This document shows positions 23,490 through 36,031 of a stretch of 64,000 nucleotides of DNA, piece after piece. The translations under genes were made by a program, and so were the position numbers. How positions within the stretch are numbered: position 1 is the stretch's first letter; each line of letters opens with the position of its first letter. The notes beneath the pieces were generated by a model. It was not told the origin of the DNA, did not search any database, and was given only the letters and a program-made list of their open reading frames with translations. This stretch comes from Protula sp. h YS-2021 (Eukaryota; Annelida; Polychaeta; Sabellida; Serpulidae). The stretch is taken from positions 54,159,869 to 54,223,868 of the forward strand of contig OX457025.1 of the NCBI GenBank assembly GCA_949752745.1. The letters are read 5' to 3'.

Positions 23490-24107
23490 GAGAGCGGCCC
23501 TATCCCGACAGGTTTATTGGAAAAGTGCATTGATGAAGCTTTTCCCATGCTAACTCGGACAATAAACCTCTCAATATCTGTTCCAAATTTGACTTTCATA
23601 TCGAAAATATTTGAGGATTTAATTTGCAAGCAGCTAACAGATCAACTAATGACCCACAACCTTGAAGAGCCATACAGTCTGCGTACAGAAAATTTCACAG
23701 TACCGAAACAGCACTGCTTCGGCTGTTTAACAACCTCCTTGTTCAACTCAACCATCGTCAGGCTGTAAACTTGACGTTTCTCGACTTATCGGCGGCCTTC
23801 GACACGATCGACCATGACGTGTTTCTTATTCGGCTTCAGTACTCCTTTGGTGTACAAGTAGGGGCAAGCGCCTGGATGAAATCGTACCTCCCTGATCGTA
23901 GTGCTAGTTATAAAGTGGGTGATATTTTGTCGGATAGTATTAAGTTGGTTATTCACAATACACAAAACCGCTCGGTACTCTAGTCAGATGTCGTGAGTTC
24001 GACTATCATTTCTACGCGGATGATCTGGAATTAGAGAAAAGTTTCAATCCCAAATCAGAACAAGATCAACAATACGCTTTGACGCAGTTAGCTGACACTG
24101 TCAATGA
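23490..24107 (+). pseudogene. L2/CR1-like LINE RT, N-terminal half, unit 3
   Basis: The palm block LDLSAAFDTIDHDVF and the YADD box near 24015 remain, but about 40 bp containing the LPQGS motif are deleted near 23946. The 110-bp deletion after CTCAATATCT at 23579 has exactly the same breakpoints as in unit 1 (593). The sequence ends at target site 24097-24107. Confidence 0.9.
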
Positions 24108-24279
24108 TAGTTAGTTAGTTATATGATTTGTTTAACTACACGACCGACCCTTAGCGGATTACATTGTGTCAGAACATGTCAGTAGTAGATGACTAGAAGA
24201 CAATACTACGAGTTGAAATCAAGGTAAGCTAAAACTGTTTATATTCTAAAATCATAGAATGAAAAGCGACTAGAAATAC

Positions 24280-27200
24280 TGATGCAGGTTGATTTCTTTT
24301 AAAAATTGTATAAATTTTCTGGGTTCTACTTCAGCAAACAGCTGCCTTAAGGATTCAGCTCTGAAATGTCGTGAGCGGGTGTCTTGGAAATTGGTACAGT
24401 CTGTTAAGATATGTTTAACGGTGTAGGTTTAATGACACCCGACACAGCCGGGTGCCGGCTTGCTTCTTAAAAATGTTTGTCGGTGATATGTGTATGTCCT
24501 ATTCTGGCTCTATGGTAAACCATTTCATCTCGCACACTGTTAAGTGGTGGGGGCTTTTGTCCGACTAAGGGGTTTGCTTAATAAAGCTTGTTGTTTCTTT
24601 TTTGCCACAATCTTTTTGTGTATCTTGTGATGTGATATTTAAAATCGGAGGCTGGTATGAGCATATCGATGCAATTATCATTTAGAGCCTCTCTTGCAGA
24701 TTTCGACTATCTCGTTTCCTCGGATACCCACGTGACTTGGAACCCAGAAGAACACTACGTCTTTGCCAACTTTGGTGCCCTCGTCTTATCTTTCTAGAAG
24801 GTCAAGGGTAAGTAGGTTTGATATTTGTAGGTTTTCAATTGATTGCAGGACGAACATAGAGTCCATGCATAGCATAACCCTTTGAGCCGTCCGTGTTGAC
24901 GAAATGATAGTTTTTAAATTCTTTCTTGAGTTCTGCAAAATTTGATCGAAATAGATAAGGGCTAGTTTTCTCCTTTGCATAGATTGAAAGATTCTTTAGT
25001 ACCACAGGTTTGGTGAGTTTCCACTGTGGTACTTTTGGTACTCTGTATTTTGCAATTGACTCTATGGTAATGTCAGTATTATCGAGGTGAGGCTGAACCC
25101 TTGCTCCAAATGGAGGTATTACGGTAGGGCCTCTTTCATGGAAGCGAGAAAAATCTGATCTAAACACTGAGTTGTACGTGGGGTTATTCTTATTTGCATA
25201 AAGCTTTGTTGTGTACTGCATAGCGAGTTTAACTCGACGAATGTTAAGAGGCTGCTCATTTGCCTCCACATGCAGGCTTTCTGCTGGTGATGTTCTAAAA
25301 GCATTTAGACACAGTCGTAAACCTTGCTTTTGTATCGGTTCCACAGAAAATACTGCCATAGTCTAATCTAGACCGTATCACGGCTCGGTAAAGCATAACT
25401 TTTGTATCCCGATCAGCACCCCAGTCATGGGCCGATATTACTCTTAGGAGATTGAATGCCTTTTGAGATTTTCGTTTGAGTTCTTTGATGTGTGGGATAA
25501 AGCTTAGTTTGGAGTCGAAGAGTGAACCCAGAAATTTGTTTTTTTTAACAACAGGTATTTGAATGTCAGAAATGTATAGAACGGGATCGTCGTGTTGTTT
25601 GCGTTTATTGCAGAAATGCATGCAGACTGTTTAGTTTGTGAAAATTTAAAACCGTTTTGGTTAGCCCATGTTTGCAGTGAGTGTATGTGTAAGCGTCGCT
25701 GTATTAGATTCATATTTTTGCCTCTGCAAGATATTGCGAAATCGTCAACAAAGAGTGAGCTGTCTGTCCCCTGGTTTACGTTATGTCGGATGCTATTTAT
25801 TTTTATCAGGAACAGAAGAACGGAAAGGATGGATCCCTGGGGGAAACCTTCCTCTTGTTCGAAGTAGTCTGAGAACACGGCCCCAAGGCGGACCCGAAAA
25901 CGTCGGTCTTCTAGCAAGGCTTTAATAAATTCAGGTAGGCGGCCTCCCAGCCCCAAGTCAAAGAGGTCAAAGAGCTGTGTTATAGGTCTTTTCCAAGTCA
26001 AAGGAAACCAAAACGACATATTCGTTATTGATAAAGGCTTCTCTTATAAACGTTTCTAGTCTTACAGGGTATTTCTATGTTTTCGAAAACCGCTCTGTAT
26101 ATCGGCAAACAAATTATTGCTTTCTAGATACCAGGTGAGTCTGTCAGCTATCATTCGTTCAAATGTTTTAAACAGTGAACTTGTTAAGGAGATTTGTCTG
26201 TAATTTTGTGGGCTGGTGGGGTCTTTGTTTGGTTTTGGTACTGGTATGATAATAGCTTCTCTCCATATATCTGGAAAGTTGTCAGAAAGATTTCCAGGCT
26301 TGGTTAAGGAAGCCCAATAGTATTTCCAAGATTTCATTTGGCAAGTGTTTAAAGGTTTGGTAGTGTATGTCATCTGAGCCAGCAGCGGAATTGTGAGATT
26401 TGCTTAAAGCCTGTCGGAGTTCACTCAGTGAGAAATCACAGTTGTGGGATTCGCTATTGTCCGAGTAAAGGTTTATGTTGTTTCGTTCTTTAAGTGCCTT
26501 ATATCGTCTAAAATCTTCATTATAGTGTTTAGAGGATGAATTATGTTCAAATGTTTCTCCCAGGACGTCAGATATTTCCCTTCTTCCCGTTACAGTGGTA
26601 TTGTTAGTTTGTAAATGGCTCACAGGGCCTAGAGACCCTGTCCCGGCTATCTTCCTAACCATGTCCCACGTTTTCTTTAATGAAGTTTTCCCCTTTATCC
26701 TGGAAACAAACTCCTACCATGAGCGTTTCTTACTTTGTTTTACAGTCTTGCGGGCGATGGCATTGAGTCTTTTATAGTCGATTCTTCTAATGGTGTCCCG
26801 ATGATTGATGAACTGTTTTAACGCTTGTTTTCGAGCAGCTATTGACCGTTTGCATTCGTTGGTGAACCAGATTTCGAGTAGTCTTTTGCAAGATATTTTT
26901 GGATAATCTTTTCCATTACTGATTGTATCAAAGCGGTGAATAGTAGAATAGGGTCATTATCACTTTCAAGGTGTTCTCGTGTAATTGACTGATGGCATAA
27001 TTCTTGGAATTGTAACCAATCTGCTTTGTTAAAATTTCACTTGTCTACTCTTTCTTGTGGTTGTGGAATGGTTTGTTTAATTAAAATTGGAAAATGATCG
27101 CTTCCATGTAGATCGTCTATAACTTTCCAGCTAAAATCCAGGTACAAGTTAGCAGAGGCTATACAGAGGTCGATAGAGGTGTTTTAACCAGTGCCCATAT

Positions 27201-27400
27201 GAAACTATGTCTTTATTTTGTCATTGAGTAAAGACAGGTTGTGATGGTGTAGTAGGTTTTCGATGACCTTTCCTTTTTGGTCTGTTGTATGGTTGCCCCA
27301 CATTGTACTATGGGCGTTGAAATCACCGACCAATAGTATAGGTTTTGGCAGTTGGTTTATGAGATCTGAAAATTCGTGTGGTTGTGGTTTTGAAGGTGGT
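24280..27400 (-). pseudogene. Jockey-A ORF2, RT to C-terminus, unit 3
   Basis: This contains the ORF2 linker (LSELRQALSKSHNSAAGSD), RT fingers, the FVDDFAISCRG catalytic box at 25738-25752, the thumb (TKVMLYRAVIRSRLDYGSI) and a deleted RNase H (about 140 bp missing near 24880, where YTDGS-type sequence is fused to the CMDSM block). The endonuclease is split at 27400 by Jockey-B; its N-terminal end is at 31175-31490. Several frameshifts are present. Confidence 0.88.
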
Positions 27401-30400
27401 TTAATTGATTAATTTATTGATTGATTGGTTTAACGCCACCAGCAACACCTTAGGGTTATATTGTGTCAGCTCTGTTGCCATAGAAAGAGTCAGTTCAAAC
27501 TAAAATCAATTAAAATTGACAAAACAAGTAGTATATACATCTAAAACCAACTAAATTCAATTTAAAACTTACTGTACAAGTGTATTTCTTTCAGAAAAGA
27601 AATAATTTTGCTTGGTGCTACCTTTGTAAAAAGGTCTTTCATGGAGTTTACACTGTAGTAGCGTGAGCGAATGTTCTGAAAATCTACGCAATTGAGTAGA
27701 ATATGTTTTACAGTCAAACGTTCTTGACAACCAATACATTGTGGAGGCGCATCGCCTCTCAAAAGATATCCGTGGATGATGTATGTATGCCCGATTCGAG
27801 CTCTATGCATAACCGTTGTGTCGTGAGTATTGCCAAAAGCTAGCTGCTTTTGTCAAACTGTTGGCTGGATTTGAAAGAGTTTGTTATTTCTTTGTTCGTT
27901 CCACTTTTGTTGCCAAAGGTTTTTTACATAGCTTGAGATATGGGGTTTAGAGTCGGAGTATGGTATGAGATGGTCGGATATGTTGTAGTTCAGCGCCTCT
28001 TTTGCTGCCTGGTCCGCAGCTTCATTAAACGCTATGCCGACGTGGCTTGGCACCCAGCAAAACACTAGGGATTTGCCTTGTTTGACTGCCCTTTCATATC
28101 GTTCTATTAGGTCTAACATCATCGTGTTCGACACTTGCGGATTTCTTGTGATTGTAGGACCGATAAGGAATCGACACAGATAAGGAACTTTTTGTACCTA
28201 CTAATCTTGACGATTTCCATGGCTAGTTGGAATGCTCGAACCTCCTCGGAAAAGATGGAGGAGCCGTTTGGTAATCTTGTTTTCGGGGTATTTGATTTCG
28301 TCACTATAGAGGCAGCAACTTTGTGATCGAGTTTAGATCCGCCCGTGTATATTAAATAATAGTGAGGGTAGGTTTCCTTTATCTCAGCAAACCTAACTTT
28401 GAATTCTTCAGCATTTGTTGCGTCTTTGGAAAAGTTTCTTGGAGGTTTTTTAATGGTTGGCTTTTGTATTTGACACTTTTAAGTTTGCAATTTGCTCGAC
28501 TTTGATTAGAGCATTATTAAGGAGCTTACGGATTCTGGTGTCAAAGGGTACGATAACCCTAGGGCGCGTGTGTTTATGATTTCTGAATGGTCTTTTTCGA
28601 ACACTGCCTTATAGGTGGGGTTTTCTTTATTTGCGTATAGTTTGATTGCATATTGCATTGAGAGTTTGATTCGTTGGACATCTAATGGTTGTTCATTTGA
28701 TTCAACTTGAAGGCTTTCCGCAGGTGACGTTCTGAAAGCGCTAATGCAGAGGCGAAGGCCTTGGTTTTGTATTTGGTTCAGCATCTTTAAATACGAAGGC
28801 CTTGCTGATCCGTAGACGATGCTACCATAATCTATTCTAGATCTTATTAATGATTTATACAGTTTTAATTTAGTACTGGTATCTGCTCCCCAGTCTTGGA
28901 CGGAGACGACTCGCAGCAGGTTGAGTGCCTTTTGACATTTCCTCTTCACCTGTTTAATGTGGGGAATAAAATTTAGCTTCGAGTCCAGAATTACACCAAG
29001 GAATTTGTTTTCCTTCACTACAGGTGTCTGACTGTTTGATAAGTATAAAATAGGATCATCGTGTGGCTTTCCCTTTATTGCAAAAGTGCATGGAGACTGT
29101 TTTGGTTTGCGAGAAATCATTTTGGTCAGCCCATTTGTGAAGAGAGTATGTATTTTTGCTGGTGGCGACGCTCGATCAGATTCATATTCTTGCCCCTGGT
29201 AGACATAGCAAAGTCGTCTACAAAGAGTGAGCTGTCCATTCCCTGTTTAGTTGCGCCTTTGATACTATTGATTTTGATTAGAAACAACAGAATTGATAAA
29301 ATACAGCCTTGAGGATAGCCCTCTTCTTGCAGGAGAGGACCCGAGAAATGGAACCGAGACGGACTTTACACCGCCTGTCATTTAAAAACGCTTGAATGAA
29401 TTCAGGAAGGCCACCTCGTACACCAAGGTCGTAGAGGTCTTGCATGACCCCGTGTTTCCAAGCCGTGTCGTAGGCTTTTTCTAAATCGAAGAAAACAGTG
29501 ACGACATGTTTGTTATTGATAAAACCTTCTCTTTTAAATGATTCGAGTCTAACCAGGTGATCTATGGTACTTATTTCTTTTCTGAAGCCGCTTTGGATGT
29601 CAGTAAGCAGATGGTTTTTCTCTAAATACCAAATTAGTCTTGCGGCTATCATTCGCTCTAGTGTTTTGCACAATGAACTTGTCAGGGATATTGGGCGGTA
29701 ATTTTGGGGATTAATAGAATCATTATTAAGTTTTGGAATTGGTATGATAGTGGCTTCTTTTCATATTTCAGGAAAGTGTCCTGTGGTCCAGATTTGGTTG
29801 AGTAGTTCAAGGAAGACTTCAAGTTTCCTCGGGTAGGTGTTTTAGAACCTGGTAGTGCAGGTCGTCTGGTCCGGCAGCTGAGTCATGTGAGTTATGTATA
29901 GCGTCTTTCAATTCCGCTGGGGGTAAAGGTACTATTGTACTGTTCCAAATTATTTAAGGTGAAGTCTATTGGTATTTGTTCTTTAATTTCTTTTATTTGA
30001 CTGAACGCAAGACAGTAATTTTCAGATGAAGAATTGAACTGAAAGGTTCTACCAAAGGTGTTTGCTATTTCATCGGGTTTTGTGATAGTTTGGGTTGTTT
30101 GTAGTGAGGTGGTTTATGGGTTTTGAGATGTTTTTACCAGATATTTTTCGAATTATCTCCCATGCTTTTTAGTTGAATTGTTTTTGTTCAATTTGGAGAT
30201 ATATTCCACCCAGGCTTGCTTTTTGCTTGCTTTGATGGTTCTGCGTGCTACGGCGCGTAGCCTTTTGTATTCAAGTTTGGTACTATTGTCCGGGCTGATG
30301 TAGAATTGGCGAAGAGCTGTTTTCCGCATGGCTATTTTTTTGCAATCGTCGTTGAACCAAGGTTTTTGTTGTTTTTTAGGATTTCCGGAAGTTTTAGGTA

Positions 30401-31168
30401 TGGTTTTTTCCATGATTACCTGGATCAGAGCAGTAAAAAAGAAAATCGGGTTGTCGTCGTGTGTAAACTTATTGATTTTAACGGCCCTTTTGCAGAGTTT
30501 CTAGAACAGTGACCAATTTGGTTTGTGTAATTTCCATTTTGGTATTCCTTTCTGTTCCTGTGGATCTAGTTGTTTTAATAAAATAGGGAAGTGGTCGCTG
30601 CTATACGTGTCGTCCAAGACTTCCCACTCGAAATCTACAAACAAATTACTAGATGCCATTGCAAGGTCGATAGAGGTTTTTGAACCAGTGCCAGGGTGTA
30701 GGTATGTTTTATCATTGTAAAGTGAGAGATTGTGAAAATTTAGTAGATTTTCAATTAGTTTACCTTTGTGGTCGGTGCTTGTATTACCCCATGTAGGGCT
30801 GTGTGCATTAAAATCACCTACGAATAGGATGGGGTTTGGTATTTGGTTAATCAAGTCGTTAGGTTCTTCCGGTTGAGGCTTGGAGGGTGGTGGTAGGTAT
30901 ATGTTACAAGTGGAAAAAGTTTTCTTCATCGTAACACGAACTGCAGTTGCTTGCAGGTTTGTATTTAATTTGAGTTCACTTTGAACAACGTTGTTTCGGA
31001 TTCAGGTAGAGATTCCGCCCGAGGCGCGGTTTTTATTGGTTATTCGTTTTTGCTATAAGAAGTGTAACCAGTTAAATTTGGTGGGTAAATATTAGTACCG
31101 TATGTTTCTTGGAGACAAAAGTCTGACGAGTTATATTGCTGGCACAGAGTTAAAAGATCTATCTGGTT
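27401..31168 (-). mobile_element. Jockey-B LINE, 5'-truncated, nested in Jockey-A
   Basis: This is a second Jockey-clade subfamily, clearly homologous to Jockey-A but with many amino-acid differences, inserted in the same orientation. The 3' end has a tail of GATT/AATT repeats (TTAATTGATTAATTTATTGA). A 6-bp GGTGGT at 27395-27400 recurs at 31169-31174, consistent with a short target-site duplication. The 5' end is truncated about 25-30 codons into the endonuclease, which is typical of incomplete target-primed reverse transcription. It is found in unit 3 only. Confidence 0.9.
27562..31168 (-). pseudogene. Jockey-B ORF2 (EN, RT, RNase H)
   Basis: The endonuclease is largely open at 30501-30929, with FVGDFNAHSPTWG and SDHFPILL. 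The RT has DIQSGFRKEISTIDHLVRLE, FFDLEKAYDTAWKHG and an intact FVDDF box at 29210-29224. The thumb reads SRIDYGSIVYGSARPSYLK, and RNase H has FCWVPSHVGIAFNEAADQAAKEAL. The C-terminal Cys/His segment (CQERLTVKHILLNC) ends with a stop at 27562. The frame is broken near 29300, 29800-30100 and 31000, so it is inactive, but it is better preserved in EN than any Jockey-A copy. Confidence 0.9.
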
Positions 31169-32860
31169 GGTGGTGGCGCGCAGATATTGCACACATTGAT
31201 TGTTTAGTTCAAGGTAACCCTGACAGCCTGGGCCTGTACGGTGGTATTTAGATTTATTTCACTTTGGGCTTTATCGTTTCGAACAAACGTAGCAATTCCT
31301 CTGGAGGCTTTGTTGCTAACGCGGTCTTTGTTGTAGGGCATATATCCCATCAGCGTTGGTTAGTTATTGGTTTTAGAGAAGGTTTCTTGTAGGCAAATTA
31401 TTGCTTGGTCACTTTGGGTTACGATTGTTAAAATTTCGTGATGGTTGGTCCAGAAACCTCGTATATTCCAGTGAATTATTGCTATATGGTCTTATTTAGT
31501 TATGAGCAGGGGTCTTTGTATTCCGACCCTAGGTCCTGAAATTTTCTTCTTTTTATGGCCACTTTCCTATGTTGTTTTGGAGGAGAGGGGTTCTGACGGT
31601 GTATGCTATCGTCTTCTTCCATTAGTGGAGAGAACCTATTCTCTACCTCGATGATTAAAGAGGAGCACAATCATTCCTTGGCTTGTTTGGCTCACTCTTT
31701 AAGGTTGACTTTTACCTCCTTGGGTTCGTTAAGATGGAGGACTTGTTCTTTGTTTGGTGTTGGTGGAGAGGGGGTGGGTTCTGCGGCCGACACTGCACCA
31801 TTCCGATTTGATGATAACGTATTCCGGGAAGGGTGACGGGGTGACTCTATTTCAATATGGGCTCGCTCTGCGGGTGTCCTCGTTGTACTTCATTTATTTG
31901 GTTGCTCTTTATTTGTATCCATAAAAATTAAATAGGTTTCTTCGAGGTCTGCCGGCCTCTGGAAATACTCTAACCAACCTTTTGGCAGCGGTATTAACCC
32001 GCTCGGTTCTAGGACACCTGGAATACTCTACTACATGACGGCGACGTCCACAGCCAGTCATGCCTCGATTAACCCTACAGCCGCAGTGTGGTTAACCTAG
32101 ACGACCAGCCGTTATTGATCGTGATGGGTCAGTTCACGACCACCCTTCTTGGGCCGAAGAGAAGGACCAAAGGCATGTACTGGCAAACAAGTCCCTTAGC
32201 AGAATACGCATTTGAAAAGTCTGTCTAAGGGTCAAGAAGCCTCAATACCCAGGTAACCGCTCTCCTTCCACTAAGGGATGCAACCCACGGCAGAGCGCGC
32301 CCTTATGACGTGTACTATCACCAGCTACTGTGAGGCATCTTGGTGGACGCGTGGGAACGGTGTAGCACAGGTGTTTGCTTGTTCCAAGTGGTCTTTGACA
32401 AAGGTGTAACAGAGCTGATGTCTGGAGTACTACAATTAAGTAGACTACAGATGATGATCAAAAAAAGGGGTTGAAGGTTAAACAAAAAGTAAGGAAGTGT
32501 TTTCTTTATTTCAATTGATGACATCATGTTTATTATAAAAGGGTATTTTTAAGTAAAAAGGAATTATTGTTAATTTTATTTTAGGATGTGTATTTTTGGA
32601 AAGGTTTTAAAATAGCTATAAAAATGGTACAGTGATTATTAAGGTAGTAATGATATTTTTGGAAGGCAGAAAAGGAAATGTTGTTGAGATGATGAATTGG
32701 TGGGAGGGGGCGAGATACCAGAAGAACTGAGGTAAACCCAGTAAGACTGGTACCCCGAGGGGGGTCGGAATATCTAGTCCGGCCTCCCTTTGGGTCATGG
32801 GGCTCCTTTAAAAATAAAGGGTCGGACCCAAGTGAGCCAGTTTAACGTCATGCCAGGGCC
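31169..32860 (-). pseudogene. Jockey-A endonuclease start, ORF1 remnant and 5' UTR, unit 3
   Basis: This is the 5' part of the unit 3 Jockey-A. The first codons of the endonuclease are at 31175-31490, with the ORF2 start context near 31490. ORF1 keeps only its Ser/Lys-rich end (31500-31810) and the first 35 codons or so (to about 31922), joined by a deletion near 31812 that removes the zinc knuckles. The 5' UTR runs to 32860. Confidence 0.85.
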
Positions 32861-33678
32861 AATGGATGAAAGCAAACAAACTCAAACTGAACAAAGAGAA
32901 AAAGGAGTTTATGATTATTTCAAGTGTACATAATGAAAAATTCATTCAAGTGAATTATATTTGTTAGGACAACTAAGTTGTGCTCAGGTCGGATACTGCA
33001 TGAGCGTTAGGAGTTCACGTTGACTCTGCGCTAAATATGGATAAAGAAATAAAATCGCTTGTTCAGAAGTGTTACTACTTCCTGAAATGGATTCGAGATG
33101 TCAGGAATAGAATTACTGAGGATGCAGCAAAGATGTTGGTGCTTTCTCTTGTCATCATCGTATTGACTATTGCAACAGTATTTTAGTGAACCTTCCCAAA
33201 AAGCAAACAGATCGTCTTCAAAGGATAATGAATAGGTCAGCACGTGTGACCTTCAATCCATGAATAAGTAATCTAGAAGCTGCATTCTTTGCATTGGTTG
33301 ACAGTTCATGAGTGGATACAGTTCAAGATAGCCCTCATCACTCATAAAGCATTGAATAATAAGACACCGTCATATGTGAGGGATATGCTTACGCTATACG
33401 CCCGGTGCCGTGCACAAAGAACTGAATACCAGCACTTACTAGTGGAAAAACGAACAAACAATCGCTACGGTGATAGAGCTTTTCAGAATATACCATGGCA
33501 AATACGAACCTAAAGTAGCATTTTAGTATTTAAAAAAATGTTAGAAACACATATAGCATATATATGTTGAACGTTTTATATTAAATGTTTTATATTATTT
33601 GCTTAGAATAATATTGTGACGTTTAACGTGTATGCTAATATAAGCGCGGTATAAATCTGTATATAATAATGATAATAA
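32861..33678 (+). pseudogene. L2/CR1-like LINE, C-terminal half and 3' UTR, unit 3
   Basis: L2 RT C-terminal sequence with ANKLKLNKEK-like start, VTLTLR-type degenerate middle, ITHKALNNKTPSYVRDMLTLYARC and RTNNRYGDRAFQN. Its first bases are lost with the target site. The GYGDRAF block and the AAGCGCGGTATAAAT 3' motif near 33645 are kept. Frame shifts near 33160 and 33250 inactivate it. Confidence 0.88.
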
Positions 33679-35130
33679 AAAGACAATTCTTAAACCTAAC
33701 AGTGCATTGAAATGAGGTATAATGACCTATTGGTCATTATTGCTCAATCTTAACGGCTACGGTGCTAAAAGCTTGAATATTTTGAGAGCAACAAGATGTA
33801 CACCAGAGTTATCCTTTATCTCTAAAATAAGATGTTCTTGATGTCAGAAAAGATTTTTGGAACTTTTATACTTTTCCTTCGAGTTCTATTGTACAACGCA
33901 GAGAAACGGAGACTGGATACGAAAAATAGAAGGAAAATAGGCAGAGAGCTGTAAACTTGGTTTCTGGATGAAACTATTGCACGTTCTCTCTTTCCAAAGT
34001 TTCAAAGAAATTGACAGAAAAACAAAGCAACCTAAAGGGGATTTGTGACATCACTGTATTAAAAGTCCATAGACTAACAATGGATAAGTAGTGATTAAAG
34101 GACCGACGTGAAAAAATTTGGAACACTACCTTCTGATAAACAGATCATTTCCATACTTGGCACATACCAAGACAATGCCTCATACATTTAACCTGCTACA
34201 CAACTTTTGGAATTCAACTTACGGATTGTCCATGAACTTATTATGAATTGCAATAAAAATTAGTTATTTTTTGGTGACTCGACATACTTCTTAACTCCAA
34301 AGAAGAAGCTAAAGACCTGCAGGAGCAATAAAATACACCATTGCGACATAGCCCCAAACCGGCCTTACTAAACTGTACTAAACAAAACGCAAAAGTCAAT
34401 TCTTAAACCTAACAGTGAATTGAAATGTGGTAAAATAACCTATTGGTCATTGTGGCTCAATCTTAACGGCTACGGCGCTAAAATCTTGGATATTTCAAGA
34501 ACAGAGATGTACATCAAAAGTTTCCCTATTCCTTAAAATAAGTTGTTCTTGATGTCAGTAAAGATTTTTTGAACTTCTGTATTTTTCCTTCGAGTTCTGT
34601 TGTACAACGCAGAGAAACGGAGACTGGATACGAAAAATAGAAGAAAAATAGGCAGAGAGTTGTAAACTTGGTTTCTGGATGAAACTATTGCACGTTCTCT
34701 CATTCCAAAGTTCCAAAGACATTGACTGCGAAACAAAGCTACAGGAAGTGAATTTGTGACATCACTGTATTAAAAGTCCATAGACTAACAATGGATAAGT
34801 AGTGATTAAAGGACAGACTTGAAAAATTTCTGAAAACTACCTTCTGGTAAACAGATCAATTCCATACTTGGCACATAACAAGACAATGCCTCATACATCT
34901 AACCTGCTACCCAACTTTTGGAATTTAACTTACAGATTGTCCATAACCTTATCATGAATTGCAATAAAAATTAGATATTTTTTGGTGACTCGACATACTT
35001 CTTAACTCCAAAGAAGTAGCTGAAAACCTGCAGGAGCGATAAAATACACAACTGCTGCATAGCCCCAAAACGGCCTTACTAAAGAAAATAGGAAATCACT
35101 GATACTGTCGGCTGCAGTCGTGTGAGACCG
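33679..35130. repeat. Spacer between units 3 and 4 (two sub-repeats)
   Basis: Two head-to-tail copies of the 718-bp spacer sub-repeat start at 33681 and 34399, each with TTCTTAAACCTAACAGTG. The junction near 34390 reads ACGCAAAAGTCAATTC. The two copies differ by scattered substitutions. No gene is supported. The palindrome AATGACC-N4-GGTCATT is visible in the first copy; the second reads AATAACC on its left arm. Confidence 0.88.
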
Positions 35131-35869
35131 ACCCTATCCCGACAGGTTTATTAATAAAGTGCATTGATGAAATTTTGCCCGTACTAACTCGGATAATTAA
35201 CCTCTCAATATCTACACATACGTTACCTGATCCATACAAGCATGCAAGCATCCGACCACTCTTGAAAAAGCCTGGTCTTGACACGATACCGAAAAACTAT
35301 AGGCCTGTCTTAAATTTGGCTTTCATATCGAAAATATTGAAGGATGTAATTTACAAGCAGCTAACAGATCACCTAATGACCCACAACCTTGAAGAGCCTT
35401 ACAGTCTGCGTTCAGATAATTTCACAGTACCGAAACAACTTCGGCTGTTTAACAATCTCCTTGTTCAACTCGACCATCGTCAGGCTGTATACTTGACGTT
35501 TCTCCACTTATCGGCGGCCTTTGACACGGTCGACCATGACGTATTTCTCAGTCGGCTTCAGTACTCCTTTGGTGTACAAAGAGGGGCAAACGCCTGGATG
35601 AAATCGTACCTCCCTGATCCTAGTGCTAGTGTGAAAGTGGGTGATATTTTGTCGGATAGTATTAAGTTGGACTTTGCTCTACCACAGGGGTCTAAAATAG
35701 GCTCTCGTGGTTATTCACAATACACAAAACCGCTTGGTACTCTGGTCAGATCTCGTGAGTTCGACTATCATTTCTACGCGGATGACTTGGAATTAGAGAA
35801 AGGTTTCAATCCCAAATCAGAACAAGATCAACAATACGCTTTGACGCAGTTAGCTGACACTGTCAATGA
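35131..35869 (+). pseudogene. L2/CR1-like LINE RT, N-terminal half, unit 4 (best copy)
   Basis: This is the most complete L2 N-terminal half, with one open frame of 233 codons at 35175-35876. It has RPLLKKPGLDTIPKNYRPV, LFNNLLVQLDHRQAVYLTFL, LSAAFDTVDHDVFLSRLQ, DFALPQGSKIGSRGYSQY and the catalytic YADD box at 35775-35786. Around 35400-35440 the frame reads RSDNFTVPKQL where this clade normally has an R-x-x-HSTE-like block, so two frame changes cancel. It ends at target site 35859-35869. Confidence 0.92.
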
Positions 35870-36031
35870 TAGTTAGTTAGTTATACGATTTGCTTAACGA
35901 CACGACCGATCCTTAACGGGTTACATTGTGTCAGAACATGTCAGTAATAGGTGGCTAGAAGACAATACTACTAGTTAAAATCAAGGTAAGCTAAAATCGT
36001 GTATATTCTAATATCATAACGTAAAAAGCGA

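Larger units (their letters stand above)
24108..32860 (-). mobile_element. Jockey-A LINE, unit 3, split by Jockey-B
   Basis: The third Jockey-A copy occupies 24108-27400 and 31169-32860, with Jockey-B between. The right target-site copy is lost in a small deletion of about 24 bp at 32860 that fuses CCAGGGCC to the L2 gene. Most of ORF1 including its zinc knuckles is deleted near 31812. The catalytic FVDD box of the RT is intact at 25738-25752, but the surrounding frame is broken. Confidence 0.92.
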
